Shown here piece after piece: positions 10,707 to 21,157 of a stretch of 64,000 bases of DNA (its first letter is position 1; each line of letters starts with the position of its first letter). The translations under genes and the position numbers were made by a program. The notes beneath the pieces were generated by a model, which had not been told where the DNA came from, did no database searches, and saw only the letters and a list, made by a program, of their open reading frames with translations. This DNA comes from Nematostella vectensis (lineage: Eukaryota > Cnidaria > Anthozoa > Actiniaria > Edwardsiidae), in the NCBI RefSeq assembly GCF_932526225.1, contig NC_064039.1, forward strand, positions 4,663,001 to 4,727,000, read 5' to 3'.

Positions 10707-11103
10707 TTTCAAAGTTACTACAGGGCTTGAAATTTTAAAAAGATCGAATGAATTTCTTCTACGCCTAGAGTTGAAATTTTAGATATAATCCAAAAAAATC
10801 CAAAAAAAGCATCGGGATAGCTTATTTTCTATTGCAATTTTACACTTTACTAAACACTTTAGTCATAATGTAATTTTTTGGGCACTGTAGTTTGCTCGAT
10901 CCTGTGTATATTGTCGGGGAAAACTGATAAATACGATGCTATATGTATTGCATGCAGACCGCGTTAATACATATTAGTATTGTGTTTTGATATATCTTTT
11001 TCTACCTCCTATAAACCCCCCCCCCCACCCGAAACCAGCCAACCATTGTTGATTAAAGCGGTTTTTTTTTTTAAATTAATTAATTTAATACATCTATTCA
11101 CAG

Positions 11104-11302
11104 ATGCCATGTAGTATCGCACTTGCATACCTTTTGCAACAAGGAGGTGTTTACTTGCCCAATTTGCTGTGAGATAATCACCTCGACAGAGGTTCAACAA
11201 CATTTCTTACGTGCAAAAGGGTCTCACCTTGTGAGAATGTACAACATGCTTGTTGAAGACAGAGTATCAAATGTATTTGTTAAGGGTAAAAAGAGTACAC
11301 CC
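11104..11302 (+). CDS. Possible downstream exon: Cys/His-rich segment of the TRAF-like gene
   Basis: After a good acceptor (ctattcacag, ending 11103) the frame encodes TFCNKEVFTCPICCEII, then QQHFLRAKGSHLVRMYNML, to a stop at 11300-11302 or a donor (gtaaaa) at about 11287. The CxxC-rich segment suits a further zinc finger of the upstream gene. However, I could not find a donor in the 10.7-kb exon with the matching phase, so linkage is unproven. Confidence 0.4.
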
Positions 11303-11720
11303 TAGAAAAATCTCCAATTTTGACACAGGCTGCAATTTCTGGTGCACTCGGGTTCATTGGAACGGTTTCCGGGCATCGCTTCAGGACGTATCAGCTTTGT
11401 TGTATCAAAGCTCACCTAACTGCTGTAAAAAGTTGATATACCGTCACAGGTGTCTCTTTCATTACCCGTACGTGGTGCATTTCTGTGAAAAACTAAGAAA
11501 AACAATTATTCTTGTGAATTGCTTGGGATAAATAGGAGGCAAGAACATACAATGTTTCTGTTTTGTTGTTTGCTTCATTTTTTATTTGAGGGCTTAATGG
11601 CAAACTCCGTAGAGAGAATTTAACTCATGTGGTTGCATACGGGTGGTTATTTGCCCGTAACAAACTTCCCATGTGATTGGACGAAAAAAATTAGTAAGAT
11701 GTTATTTGATGTGGCTTTAG

Positions 11721-11920
11721 ATAATGCCAAAAGAGAAGACACTTGATGAATTGGCTGCAAAGTGGGAATTTGATGTGCAAAGACAAGCTGTATCTTGCCC
11801 ATGGAGGGAGACCCGCCTGACCAAAATAAGATTACTGCTAACAAAAGAAGAGGATCGGTTTACTTTGTTGGTGGTTGTGCACAACAAAATGGACTTACCA
11901 TCTTTACTATCATCTGGAAC
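11721..11920 (+). CDS. Possible exon of unknown product
   Basis: This is bounded by a plausible acceptor (gtggctttag, ending 11720) and a donor (gtaaga at 11921). The frame from the ATG at 11724 encodes a 65-residue sequence that looks protein-like (KTLDELAAKWEFDVQRQ, then LLLTKEEDRFTLLVVVHNK) and ends in phase 2. No family is recognised. It may belong to the TRAF-like gene upstream. Confidence 0.35.
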
Positions 11921-13748
11921 GTAAGAATGTCTAGTAGTAAAGGGGGTCTACATAAAAGATTCATTTAATAATCCCAGAGAGCAAGTCTAGAACAAAAAAT
12001 GTTTTGGGGGTTAACTCGAGGTCCCACGAGGTCAATTTGCTACATTTTTGTGATCAGTTAGATAATGAGGCGAGGCATGTGACCTGTTGACAATGATTTC
12101 ATAACGGGGATGATTAAATGCTTTTATGGACAACGATATAGTCTACGTGCAGTCTATAAAACCGCCTCATTGAATGTGACAAATGAAATGTGTTAACATC
12201 CAAAACCATTTCCTAGACATACTTAGAATTCTACTTGACGATAAGACCTATAGCACGAAAAGGCTGCCAATAGCTATTCACCGGTGGCCCTTGAAGGCGA
12301 GAGTTATATTGCTAAAGCATCACCCAACTAGTAAGCTCAGAATAATCAACAAAACGCCATTTGTTTCATGTTCGGTGCTTTCGCTTCTTTCGCTACTTAC
12401 TTTCGCTACTTTCTGCTATTCTTTTGCAGTGTTTGCATCACGAAAGAGGCTGGCGTAATAGTGAAGAAGACATGGGAAAGAAAATGTGTCCGGCAAAAAG
12501 AAGCACTTAAATTTGCCTTCAGAGGCATAGATGTGGGACTTAGATGCACTTTAATCATTTATCTCAAATTTTTGCTTTGATTCTTAATTTTTGGCGATAT
12601 TATAAGGAGCTCCCAACGACGTCTGTTCTTGAAATATCTTTTCTTGAGCGACTTCCAAATATTTTACACTCATTTTTGGTGGCACGTGTACCGTTGGGGT
12701 TTGTGTTGAAAGGCGAAACGTTTTTTTCTTTTCTTTCATACCGGCCCCAATGATTTTTCTTTCCTTTTGGACAGAATACGACGAAGGTCCAATAACAAAA
12801 GGCAAACTTCTATTAAAATCTGGCAAATTATATTGCCGAACTCTCTGACTAACACTCTCTGAATAGATATTTTTCAACCGGCTTGTCGTTGGGCCTCCTT
12901 TATTATAGGGGAGTGCTCATTATTTGTGGCTGAAATCATAGGGAGTGGGAGGTGGCTAAAAAAAGAAATGAGTAGGGTGAAAGGAGCGTCGTTTTTAAAT
13001 CATTCCATACTTAAGAAACAAAATCTCGCAGTTATTGGGTAAGCAGGTATGTCTTCCATAATTATATCTTGGAAAAACATTTTGGCCGCATTCCGGTTTA
13101 TGTCTTGAGTAGGTGATGTGGAGAGGGGTGGGATTAATTTTGATAAAAGCAAAGTGGAACGAAACAAAAGGCTGACCAAGGTTTTATATCAACACCCCCA
13201 GCCATAATAATGAGCACAACCTAGAGTACCTTATTTGTTACTAGCAAGTTTGTCGAAATATGCGAAATCCTCCAATTTGAGGTTTGCTAAACACGCCGAA
13301 TGAGGATAGGAATTACGCTGTTCTTAGAGTTTTCATAGAAAAACACAGTGTGTCGACACTGGCTTTGTTTAGTGTTTTGTTTAGGGAGTAACGGACTCAC
13401 CGCCATGGCTACAACTTATTTTAGTACAAAATAAATAAATAAATGAATGAATGAATGCGTCCCAGCCTGAAAAAAAAAAAACGTCCCAGCTTGATTTGTC
13501 CATTTTCTGCTAAGGATAACAGTAATGCTAATGCGGGATTTCGGTCCTGAGCCTAATTTGTGATGTATGACAATTGTTAGTCTACGACATCTGTGGTGAT
13601 ACTATGGGATCCTATAGACGAATGAGGAAAGAAAGCCTGATAAATGGGATACAAAGGGTGGGACAAAGGTTGAGCATAAAACGAGCAGTGAAGGATACGA
13701 ATTTCCACTGTTTCTCGGCGAGTTGTATGGGAGGGGAACAGTGCGTTG

Positions 13749-13779
<31 letters not shown>

Positions 13780-15599
13780 ATTATTCACTCTTGTACTTTT
13801 CTTGTATTTTTCTTGGATTCCTTCTCAATTCACCGGAATATTCACAAAAATCAATATCATATCTAATGTCTAACTTACAGATTTCGTTTGACCATTAGGA
13901 ATATAATAAAGGTTGAGAAACCACGAAGAAGCATCAAGTTAGAGCGAAAACGGTGTTTGAGCCACGCGGTTTTCCGCTCTTGATTTTGAATGAAGTCTCG
14001 TTTTCGAAATCTTGCAATCCTCGAAGTACAACAATTTTTTTCGGTTTCAAGTCACAAAACAGCGGCAAACAACAAGATGTAAATGCCAAAGCGTGGGGGT
14101 AGGGTGAGTAAAAATGCTCACGCGCAGTGGTGGGGTGGTGGTTACTAAAAATATTCGACATGGCGCGCGGGTAATACCAAAGTGTCCCTCTCTTATCTGA
14201 TGCTCTCTTGATTTTGGCGAGCAAAATACAAAATTATGAGCTTTCAGAACTCGCGCCACGAGACGCTTGAACCGATGGTGCTAGTAACAGGTATTATTGG
14301 TCAACAGAGTCCGTGCTTTAAAAGTTTATAGACAGTATATGTAAGTGTTATTTTGAGGCACCGAGGGTTATTTTGAGGCACCGAGGGTTATTTTGAGACC
14401 CGAGCCAGGCCCATACCCAGGATTTCTCTTGGGGGGGAGGGGTGCAAATCCGAAAAAGTAAGAGTGATCTAGCTTATGCTTTATAGTTTTGTCTAAAAAA
14501 AGCACGTCTATAGAGAACCGAAAGTGGACCTTCGGTCGTTGTTGGGGGTTCGTTCGCAACCCCTGCACTCTAGCTGGGTACGGGCCTGGGAACCATAGGT
14601 GATTACATTCAGGATGGGGGTGGTGTGAAGAGGAGTCTCCGCATCCGCCGAGCAGCTCGAGCAGCTTCGTAAATCCCCAGGTCCGCACAAAGTTTTGCTT
14701 TTATCCGAATCCGCTGTGATTTTTATGCGTTTTTTTTAAAATTAGGTCAAGAATGTGAGAGTTTTTTGAGATTGTACGCATTGATGCATTGTACGGCTCA
14801 ACATATGAGAGTTTTGAGAGATATAAAAGGCTCACTTCAGATGGCATTCCATCTCAAATGACAGTTATTATATAGAGGGGTAGGGCATTTGAGTAAGAGT
14901 TAGATTCCCGAGGGGCTGGGGCTTTTATCAAATTTTTCGGGGTTAAAGTCTAATCTAATCTAGTCTAATCCCCCACCCATCCCTGGGACCATGGGGTTTG
15001 GGGTTTCAATTTACTAGTGCATTAAAGGCAATATTAGTGCGAGAAAAAAATTGCGATGCGATAGTCCCGCAGCAAAGGTTTTGCTTGCCGTTCCGCTCAA
15101 ATTTTACAGCTAGTTCAGTACAGTACAAAACAATAAGGAGGCCTTTTCGAAAACAGAGCTCCCCCGCTCTTTCTGTTGATGAGGAGGCTCTAGGGACAGC
15201 CACTGACGCATGCGCGATATTTAATACAGAGCAGTTGGGAAAAACAACTTTCTTTGCATATGTCCTAACGTTCAAAATCAGCCAATCAGCGAATGCCCTC
15301 AATACATGTCCCCAGAGCCGAAAAGCCGTGGAACTCTGGGTATGAGAATGATCAGGAGGCGAAGTCAGACAAGGTTTAGGGCATGATTTGAATTAGTTTG
15401 CAGTCTGTCCAAGGAGCAGATCCAAACTATTGCTACTTCAGCAAATGCAAGTGTAATCAAATGAATTGATTTATTTTCCTCGCATAGCTTTTTTTTCTGA
15501 TATTAATTCTGCATCCACGCTACAGTCAGATTTTTTCATGGATCCGCCCCTCTGTGTCCTGAAATCTGCTCTTTTATTCATGCTCATATTCTTCTAGAG
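11921..15599. other. Interior of giant element: microsatellites only
   Basis: I see no gene here. There is an (ATG)n microsatellite at about 13749-13779, an (AAAT/AATG)n run at about 13426-13457, and 2.4 copies of a 24-bp unit (gaggcaccgagggttatttt core) at about 14347-14397. Otherwise this is ordinary AT-rich sequence. Confidence 0.5.
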
Positions 15600-15718
15600 G
15601 ATAACAAAGAAAAATGCAAGGTATAGCATTGGACATATTAAGCAGTTCACAATTCTATACCAAGGCCCTAAAATCTGGAATTCTCTCCCCATTACTATCA
15701 ATCTTCTAACACCCTTTC
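15600..15718 (+). mobile_element. Fragment of a LINE reverse transcriptase C-terminus
   Basis: One frame encodes ARYSIGHIKQFTILYQGPKI followed by WNSLP. The GPKxWNSLP signature is typical of the extreme C-terminus of CR1/L2/RTE-type non-LTR ORF2 proteins. The coding sense breaks at the CAGTGGCGG element at 15719 and resumes, shifted by one base, after 17337 (SLIRTKLSRFL). The fragment is a dead 5'-truncated copy. Confidence 0.65.
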
Positions 15719-17332
15719 CAGTGGCGGATTTAGGATTTAGAAAGGGGGGCTGACTTTTTCGACAGGCAAGGGGCGTACGCAGGATTTTAACAAGTTGCAG
15801 TCAAAGCATTCAGAAGCTGAATGAGGGAAAGGCCCCTCATCCCTCATTCCCGTGAAGATTTCATAGCTCCCGCTTTTGGGTTTTGAAATTGGCGTCAATG
15901 CGTCAGACTTTTGAGAATATTACACGATCCTCTGTCATCCTCGATCTCAAATAGGACTTCAGTCGTTGCGTGGCACTGAACGATATAACAATGTTTTCAA
16001 ATCATCTGTAGACTAACATGATTAAAAAAATTATAGTTTTTATCCTCATCATTAAAACTACGTACATAAAAATGAATGAGTAAACATTTAATTTTTTTCC
16101 CCTCGTTATGCAAATAAAAATGCCAAAATTTTTTTTGCAGGCCTATAGGATGCGTACGCCCCTGCAGGCTGTCTCGATTTTTTCAGATTTTAAGGAAAAT
16201 ATATTTCATGTTACAAAATCTTCTACAAAATTTCGAGAAAACATTTATTTTCCCTGTTTGTTAAAATCACGTTACTTATTGAAGTTTTGAATTAGTTGAG
16301 AACCAAAAGCATAACAGCTCCTCTTACTACGGACTTTCCCGGAGGAACACTTAGAAAAGAAGATTAACGCCATCCGCCATGTTTGCGCTGCAATAAAACG
16401 CCTACAGACATCTTCATTCTGTCGATCGACACTATCATCGTGCAACCCATCAAATTTTGCAAAAATCTTCGAGTTTGCGCTTTCTATTTTCGGGTGCAAG
16501 TGCATCCATCACAATTTTAAAGGAATTCTGCCGGCGAGTTGTCAGAAAAACTTGAAAGCTTATGGTAAGAATCCAACATATTGTGTACTATATTGCAGGC
16601 GTGGCAAACGACTATATTTAGTGAATGAAGGTAGCATCCTTGATAATGGGCGTCTGGTGCTGACTTAGCTATTCCCACATAACCTCCTTCGAGCTCATTT
16701 ATGAACTCATATGCCTATGCCCGCGGCAGTTGGTTAAAATCAATTTTTTTTTTGCCAAGGATTCTTGTATCCTGTTGCTAAAGCTTTGCCAGTGGGGCAT
16801 GTTGATAAGTTTCTCTCAGCTTCAGTTTGCTTATCCACTCTACCATGTGATAGCATGAATTTTCCGTTTGCGATCCGTCTAGTAAGTGGTAGGGGGAGGG
16901 CTCTCCATAAAAGTAGACGATAGGGTGATCGTCCTGTCTTTTAGGGCATACAATTCAACCAACTACTATAAATTCTTGTTATCCATTAGGGGGTATCGCC
17001 GGTCTCACAATGATTTTAGAGCTTAGGATTAGAAATTGCTTCGACCACACCCAATGTGCTATCTTTTAGGGTTAAAAATGTTGTTGAAAAGTGCTTTTCT
17101 GTTCCGCAAGTCAGAACATTCGGATTCAAAATGCATGCCTTGTTTCGGCTAGTGCAGTGGCCTGGCTTTCTGTCACAAACATTGTCTGGTTTTCGTCCAG
17201 TGAATAGCATAGCGATACATCCAATTCGGCTATAACAATTTGCAACGATTTATCTTTTTATTTTTAAACTTTTTTTTCGCCCAAAAGGAGGGTGACATGT
17301 CACCCCCGTCACCACCCCTAGATCCGCCACTG
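15719..17332. mobile_element. Non-autonomous element with CAGTGGCGGAT ends
   Basis: The ends are CAGTGGCGGATTTAGG at 15719 and its inverse ending at 17332, about 15 bp of terminal repeat. CTTTC directly repeats at 15714-15718 and 17333-17337, and a LINE frame is interrupted exactly here, so the insertion is well supported. The terminus resembles many hAT elements, but hATs normally make 8-bp duplications and only 5 bp match, so the superfamily is open. There are no coding frames of note. Confidence 0.7.
15767..16164. mobile_element. Nested short element with GGGGCGTACGC ends
   Basis: It runs from CAAGGGGCGTACGC at 15767 to GCGTACGCCCCTG ending at 16164, flanked by CAGG on both sides (15763-15766 and 16165-16168). 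It is 398 bp long and non-coding, and it is inserted inside the CAGTGGCGG element. This makes three layers: LINE, then CAGTGGCGG element, then this one. Confidence 0.6.
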
Positions 17333-17337
17333 CTTTC

Positions 17338-17981
17338 ATTAATAAGAACTAAATTATCACGCTTTTTAAGTGAAAACAGACAGACTTGGCATATAACTTG
17401 CCTTATCCAAAAGTGTTTATTTACAAATTTCTAAACTTTAAAATGTATAACAATAACGTTTTTATTTTTTTTACTTTTTTTGTCAACTCACCAGCATATA
17501 TATCAGAAATACCAAATGTCATACTTTAGGGAGACTCTACTTGAAAAGCCAGTGGCTTCCTAGGGCCCCCACCACTTCCATAATATACTGTAAACATGTA
17601 ATTTAACTACCACATTTATGTGAATTTAATTTAATTGAGAATACTAATGGCTATCAAAATGGATACTAATAACTATACCCTTATTGTTAAATGCCCTTGC
17701 AGAATGACACTTGATTTAGGGCAGGCAAATGGTAGTTTCTGATGAGATGAGTGGCATTGATCAATTTCTAAGTATTTACCATTGTCTGATTGGGGAAGCC
17801 TGTTAAACCACTGACCAGTAGCACACCTGACAAGTACGTGGGATGTTAAAAGCATATTTATGTGCTATTTTGCCTGGCTAACGCCAGAGAAATATAGTCG
17901 CGAACTTGAAGAAATATATTGATACCGTAATTGTTATCTTCTCCAAGTGGGTCAAATGAATGACGAAGGGCTGTAATGTAC
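17338..17981. other. LINE tail remnant and spacer
   Basis: The first 40 bp continue the LINE C-terminal frame (KLSRFLSENRQ). The remainder, up to the integrase stop, is AT-rich with no gene that I can support. Confidence 0.4.
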
Positions 17982-19990
17982 TCAGTACTCATCATTGAGA
18001 TCCAGGTTTACTGGTGGAACAACAACTCCAGTGGTGTCATTGTCAGGATCTGGAGGGGGCGCTGTTGGATCATCACCATATTCATTAGGATTGTCCAATA
18101 CATCTCTGTCTCTGTCAAAGACATCTCTGACTGCAGAGTTTGGTGAGTTATAATTGGCAAGCATGCCAGATGTCCACAGTTGCCGTGGAGTTCGGTTGCC
18201 AGCTGTTGATATGGCATGAACCATAAATCTCTCTCTGAATAGGTCCAAGTGGCGCTGCACTCTTGGAAGGAAAACGTAGTGAAGGGCATACATGTGAATA
18301 TCCGAATCAGAATCAAGTAAAAGATGCAATTCCATAAAATAAAATAAAGAAGAGAACAGGCTGATAACACTCATGCCAACATCTCTCCAAAGCCGTTCAA
18401 TCCGTGTGTTTCTGACACTTGGCCCTGTTAGGAAGCTCCCTCTGTTGGCTCCCCTAAAGTACTCCATGTACTCCCCAACAGCCACATTTTCACCTCCGTC
18501 GTCTGCCCTTACACGTGATGGGTGACCCCACTTAGTGGTGCTGTTTTGAAAACAAGAAAGGACAGTTGCAGCCAGGTTGTTGGGATTTACTACTAGATAT
18601 ATAATAGCTCTAGAAAAGCCATCCACACAGCCATGGATGCACATCCGCCAGCGCCTCATTTTCATATTAGTATCAATGTGCCACAGGAAATTTGGATTGG
18701 GTACAGAGTATGGACGTCTGACAATCCTCTGGGCCCATCTGTTTGCCCTGTTGATTGGGTCTACTCTCACAATTGACTCCCTCACCTTCCATCTCTGTAT
18801 CCACAAACCTCTTCTTCTCAAACCAGCAATCAAATTTGTTTCCCCTGTTCCGGGGAATGCATTCAACTCCTCACGGACAACAACATCCAGATTGTTTTCA
18901 CTTATATTAGAAAATCCCTCAAAGTCCAAAGAGAACCCTAATTCTCTACGTCTGTTGTAGACAGTCTGCCGAGAAACTCCAAGATCCCTTGCCACTTGAG
19001 CCCAGCTGTTAAATTCATTTCTCAGACAGGACAGTTGTTCAGCTGATATTTGAAATCTGGGCCTCCCAGGTCTGTCACTATGCTCTACAGAAGGGCGATA
19101 TGAGTATCCATCCATTACAGATAGGGAGTATAGCTGTGAATAGATGTTTCGCATCTGATCACGAAGCCTCTCCACTCCCCTAAACAAGCTCTGTTGGGTA
19201 GACTGTGATTGTTGCATAAAAATTGCAATATGAACAAGGTGCTGCATTGCACAAAGGACACGGTTGGCGTAAAATTCACATCTGTCTCTACTCTGTCGTA
19301 TATTGTCGGATTCCGTGTCTAGCTCCCTTAACAGAGAATGTACACTGGAAATAAATCTTTCTAGATCATCATCAGATGATACCCTGCAATAAAACACAGG
19401 GAAGAAGGTTAAGTTAAAAGCAGAAGCCAGTAGTTAAGAAGGTATGTCAATTTACAGTAACAAAGGATGGAAACTAGTGAATATATAATCCCAGAAAGTT
19501 CAAATCTTTTATAGAGGTTTATATGGTGAGGTGCAAACTTTTGCAAAGCCATATTTATGCTAGTTTCAATGCTATGACATTACAAATTGGCATATCTAAT
19601 AAATTTGGGGGGCTGCTAAGTTCGCTACTATCAAATGGCGGAATTAGTCGCCAACTGGTCAATAAAGTGTGCCCACAGCTGTGTAGCATCAAATCACATG
19701 GCTGCCACTTTGGAATTGTGCAATGAGGAGTTAAAATATCCAAGATAGTCGCTGCAATAAGAGTTTGTTATTCAAAGCTTTCAACATGTCTTTTAGGAAT
19801 AAAAAATATCAAAAGTGTGCGGGATAGGCTTATAGGATATACCAGGCCTACATACCAAGAAAGCAAATGAACAGCACCAAATGTATGTGCAGCATTTATA
19901 CAATGTTGAATTGAGAGCTTAATATAGAACTTACCTTGTGACAAATAAGGCCAACAACAAGATAAAGACAAGCAAGAATATCTGTTCCAT
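17982..19990 (-). CDS. DDE integrase (rve-fold) of the giant transposon
   Basis: There are two exons on the minus strand: 19990-19935 and 19383-17982, joined through gtaagt and ttgcag; the total of 1458 nt keeps frame and encodes 485 residues. Exon 1 encodes a hydrophobic N-terminus (EQIFLLVFILLLALFV), unexpected for a nuclear enzyme. Residues ~126-166 form a helix-turn-helix (SWAQVARDLGVSRQTVYNRR). The catalytic core follows: WHIDTN (D256), DGFSR, RADDGGEN (D313/D314), and RIERLWRD (E348). This is the integrase-core family found in animals and fungi, near IS3EU/Ginger-type transposases. It is the only recombinase inside the TIRs and so the likely mobiliser. An NRF1-site-rich palindrome lies just upstream. 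The reading frame is intact. Confidence 0.88.
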
Positions 19991-20163
19991 TTTTTGCTGA
20001 AATGGAGCTTAATGTTGACTACAATATGAACAGATGAATAAACGCAGATGAACGTAGAAGAAAGTTAATAGTGCGACACGTGTCTTGTAGTGCGATACGC
20101 TAAGCATTTCCGGTAAGGGGTGAGTTTGAATAGACAGTGCTGAACAACGTATGCGCATGCGCG

Positions 20164-21066
20164 TGTTCTGGCGAAAACAAACAAAATCAAACTGTTGAAT
20201 CGTTCGAGTAAAGGTACGAAAGGCGGACTTCGGTTGCTGTTTTGACTTACTGTACAGCTTTAAAACCATAAAGAAAATTTTAACCTTAACTTTGATCTAG
20301 TTTCTAGCATTCGCCAAAATGTGACAGTTCGCAGGTAAAACGCTGTCTTTTCAAAACAAAAAGGCTGTTTCAACTGCGCAGTACTGGAACTAGTCTCATA
20401 TTGATTATGCAATATGTTAGCCAAGCTGCGCATGCGCAATGAGTAGATATTACTTTCCGGAAATAGTTTGAAATTTCGAAACGAAATTGTTGTTTCGTCT
20501 CGGAACAACATTCCGACGCCTCGAAAGGTGTTCCGACGCTTCGAAAGGTATTCCGAAGCCGGAACAGATTTCCGTAATTTTTTTACGGAAGGCGGGCCAT
20601 ACATATGATTTTATGGCCCGCCTTCCGTAAAAAAATTACGGAAATCTGTTCCGACTTCGGAATACCTTTCGAAGCGTCGGAACACCTTTCGAGGCGTCGG
20701 AATGTTGTTCCGAGACGAAACTACAATTTTGTTTGGAATATCTTTCCTGACTCCGAAATATTTTCGAAATTCCAAACCATTTCCGGAAAGTAATATCTAC
20801 TCATTGCACATGCGCAGCTTGGCTAACAATATGAGACTAGTTCCAGTACTGCGCAGTTAAAACAGCCTTTTTGTTTTGAAAAGACGGCGTTTTACCGGCG
20901 AACTGTCACATTTTGGCGAATGCTAGAAACTAGATCAAACTTAAGATTAAAATTGTCTTTATGGTTTTAATGCTGTACAGTAAGTCAAAACAGCAACCGA
21001 AGTCAGCCTTTCGCACCTTTACTCGAACGATTCAACACTTTGATTTTGTTTGTTTTCGCCAGAACA
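20164..21066. repeat. 0.9-kb palindrome with NRF1-like sites
   Basis: Left arm 20164-20601 and right arm 20612-21066 are imperfect inverted copies around a 10-bp spacer (catatgattt). Each arm carries a short inner hairpin (ttccgtaatttttttacgga) and dense ttccga/tcggaa repeats. Sequences like tgcgcatgcgca in and beside the left arm (near 20152 and 20425), with a decayed copy in the right arm (20807), match the NRF1 consensus and suggest a promoter. It sits immediately upstream of the minus-strand integrase gene and of the right TIR. A third partial copy of the arm lies in the left TIR at 5199-5272. Confidence 0.85.
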
Positions 21067-21102
21067 ATGCCGATGGATTAACATGCTACTTTTTAGGTAT
21101 CT

Positions 21103-21157
21103 ATGAAAGCCGATTTTGAAATTGAAGATGAACTCGATTCGACTCAAGAAGGATCAG
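21103..21157 (+). CDS. Possible short first exon spanning the TIR inner edge
   Basis: The ATG at 21103 opens an acidic frame (MKADFEIEDELDSTQEGS) that ends at a gt donor at 21158 in phase 1. It would be transcribed from the right arm of the palindrome, opposite to the integrase. It crosses the right TIR inner breakpoint at 21145. No downstream exon was identified. Confidence 0.22.

Noticed and set aside
13574-13873. 99-codon frame
   Set aside because: It is held open by an (ATG)n microsatellite encoding Met repeats, with no splice or domain support.
18577-18960. 127-codon plus-strand frame
   Set aside because: It is the antisense shadow of the integrase catalytic exon.
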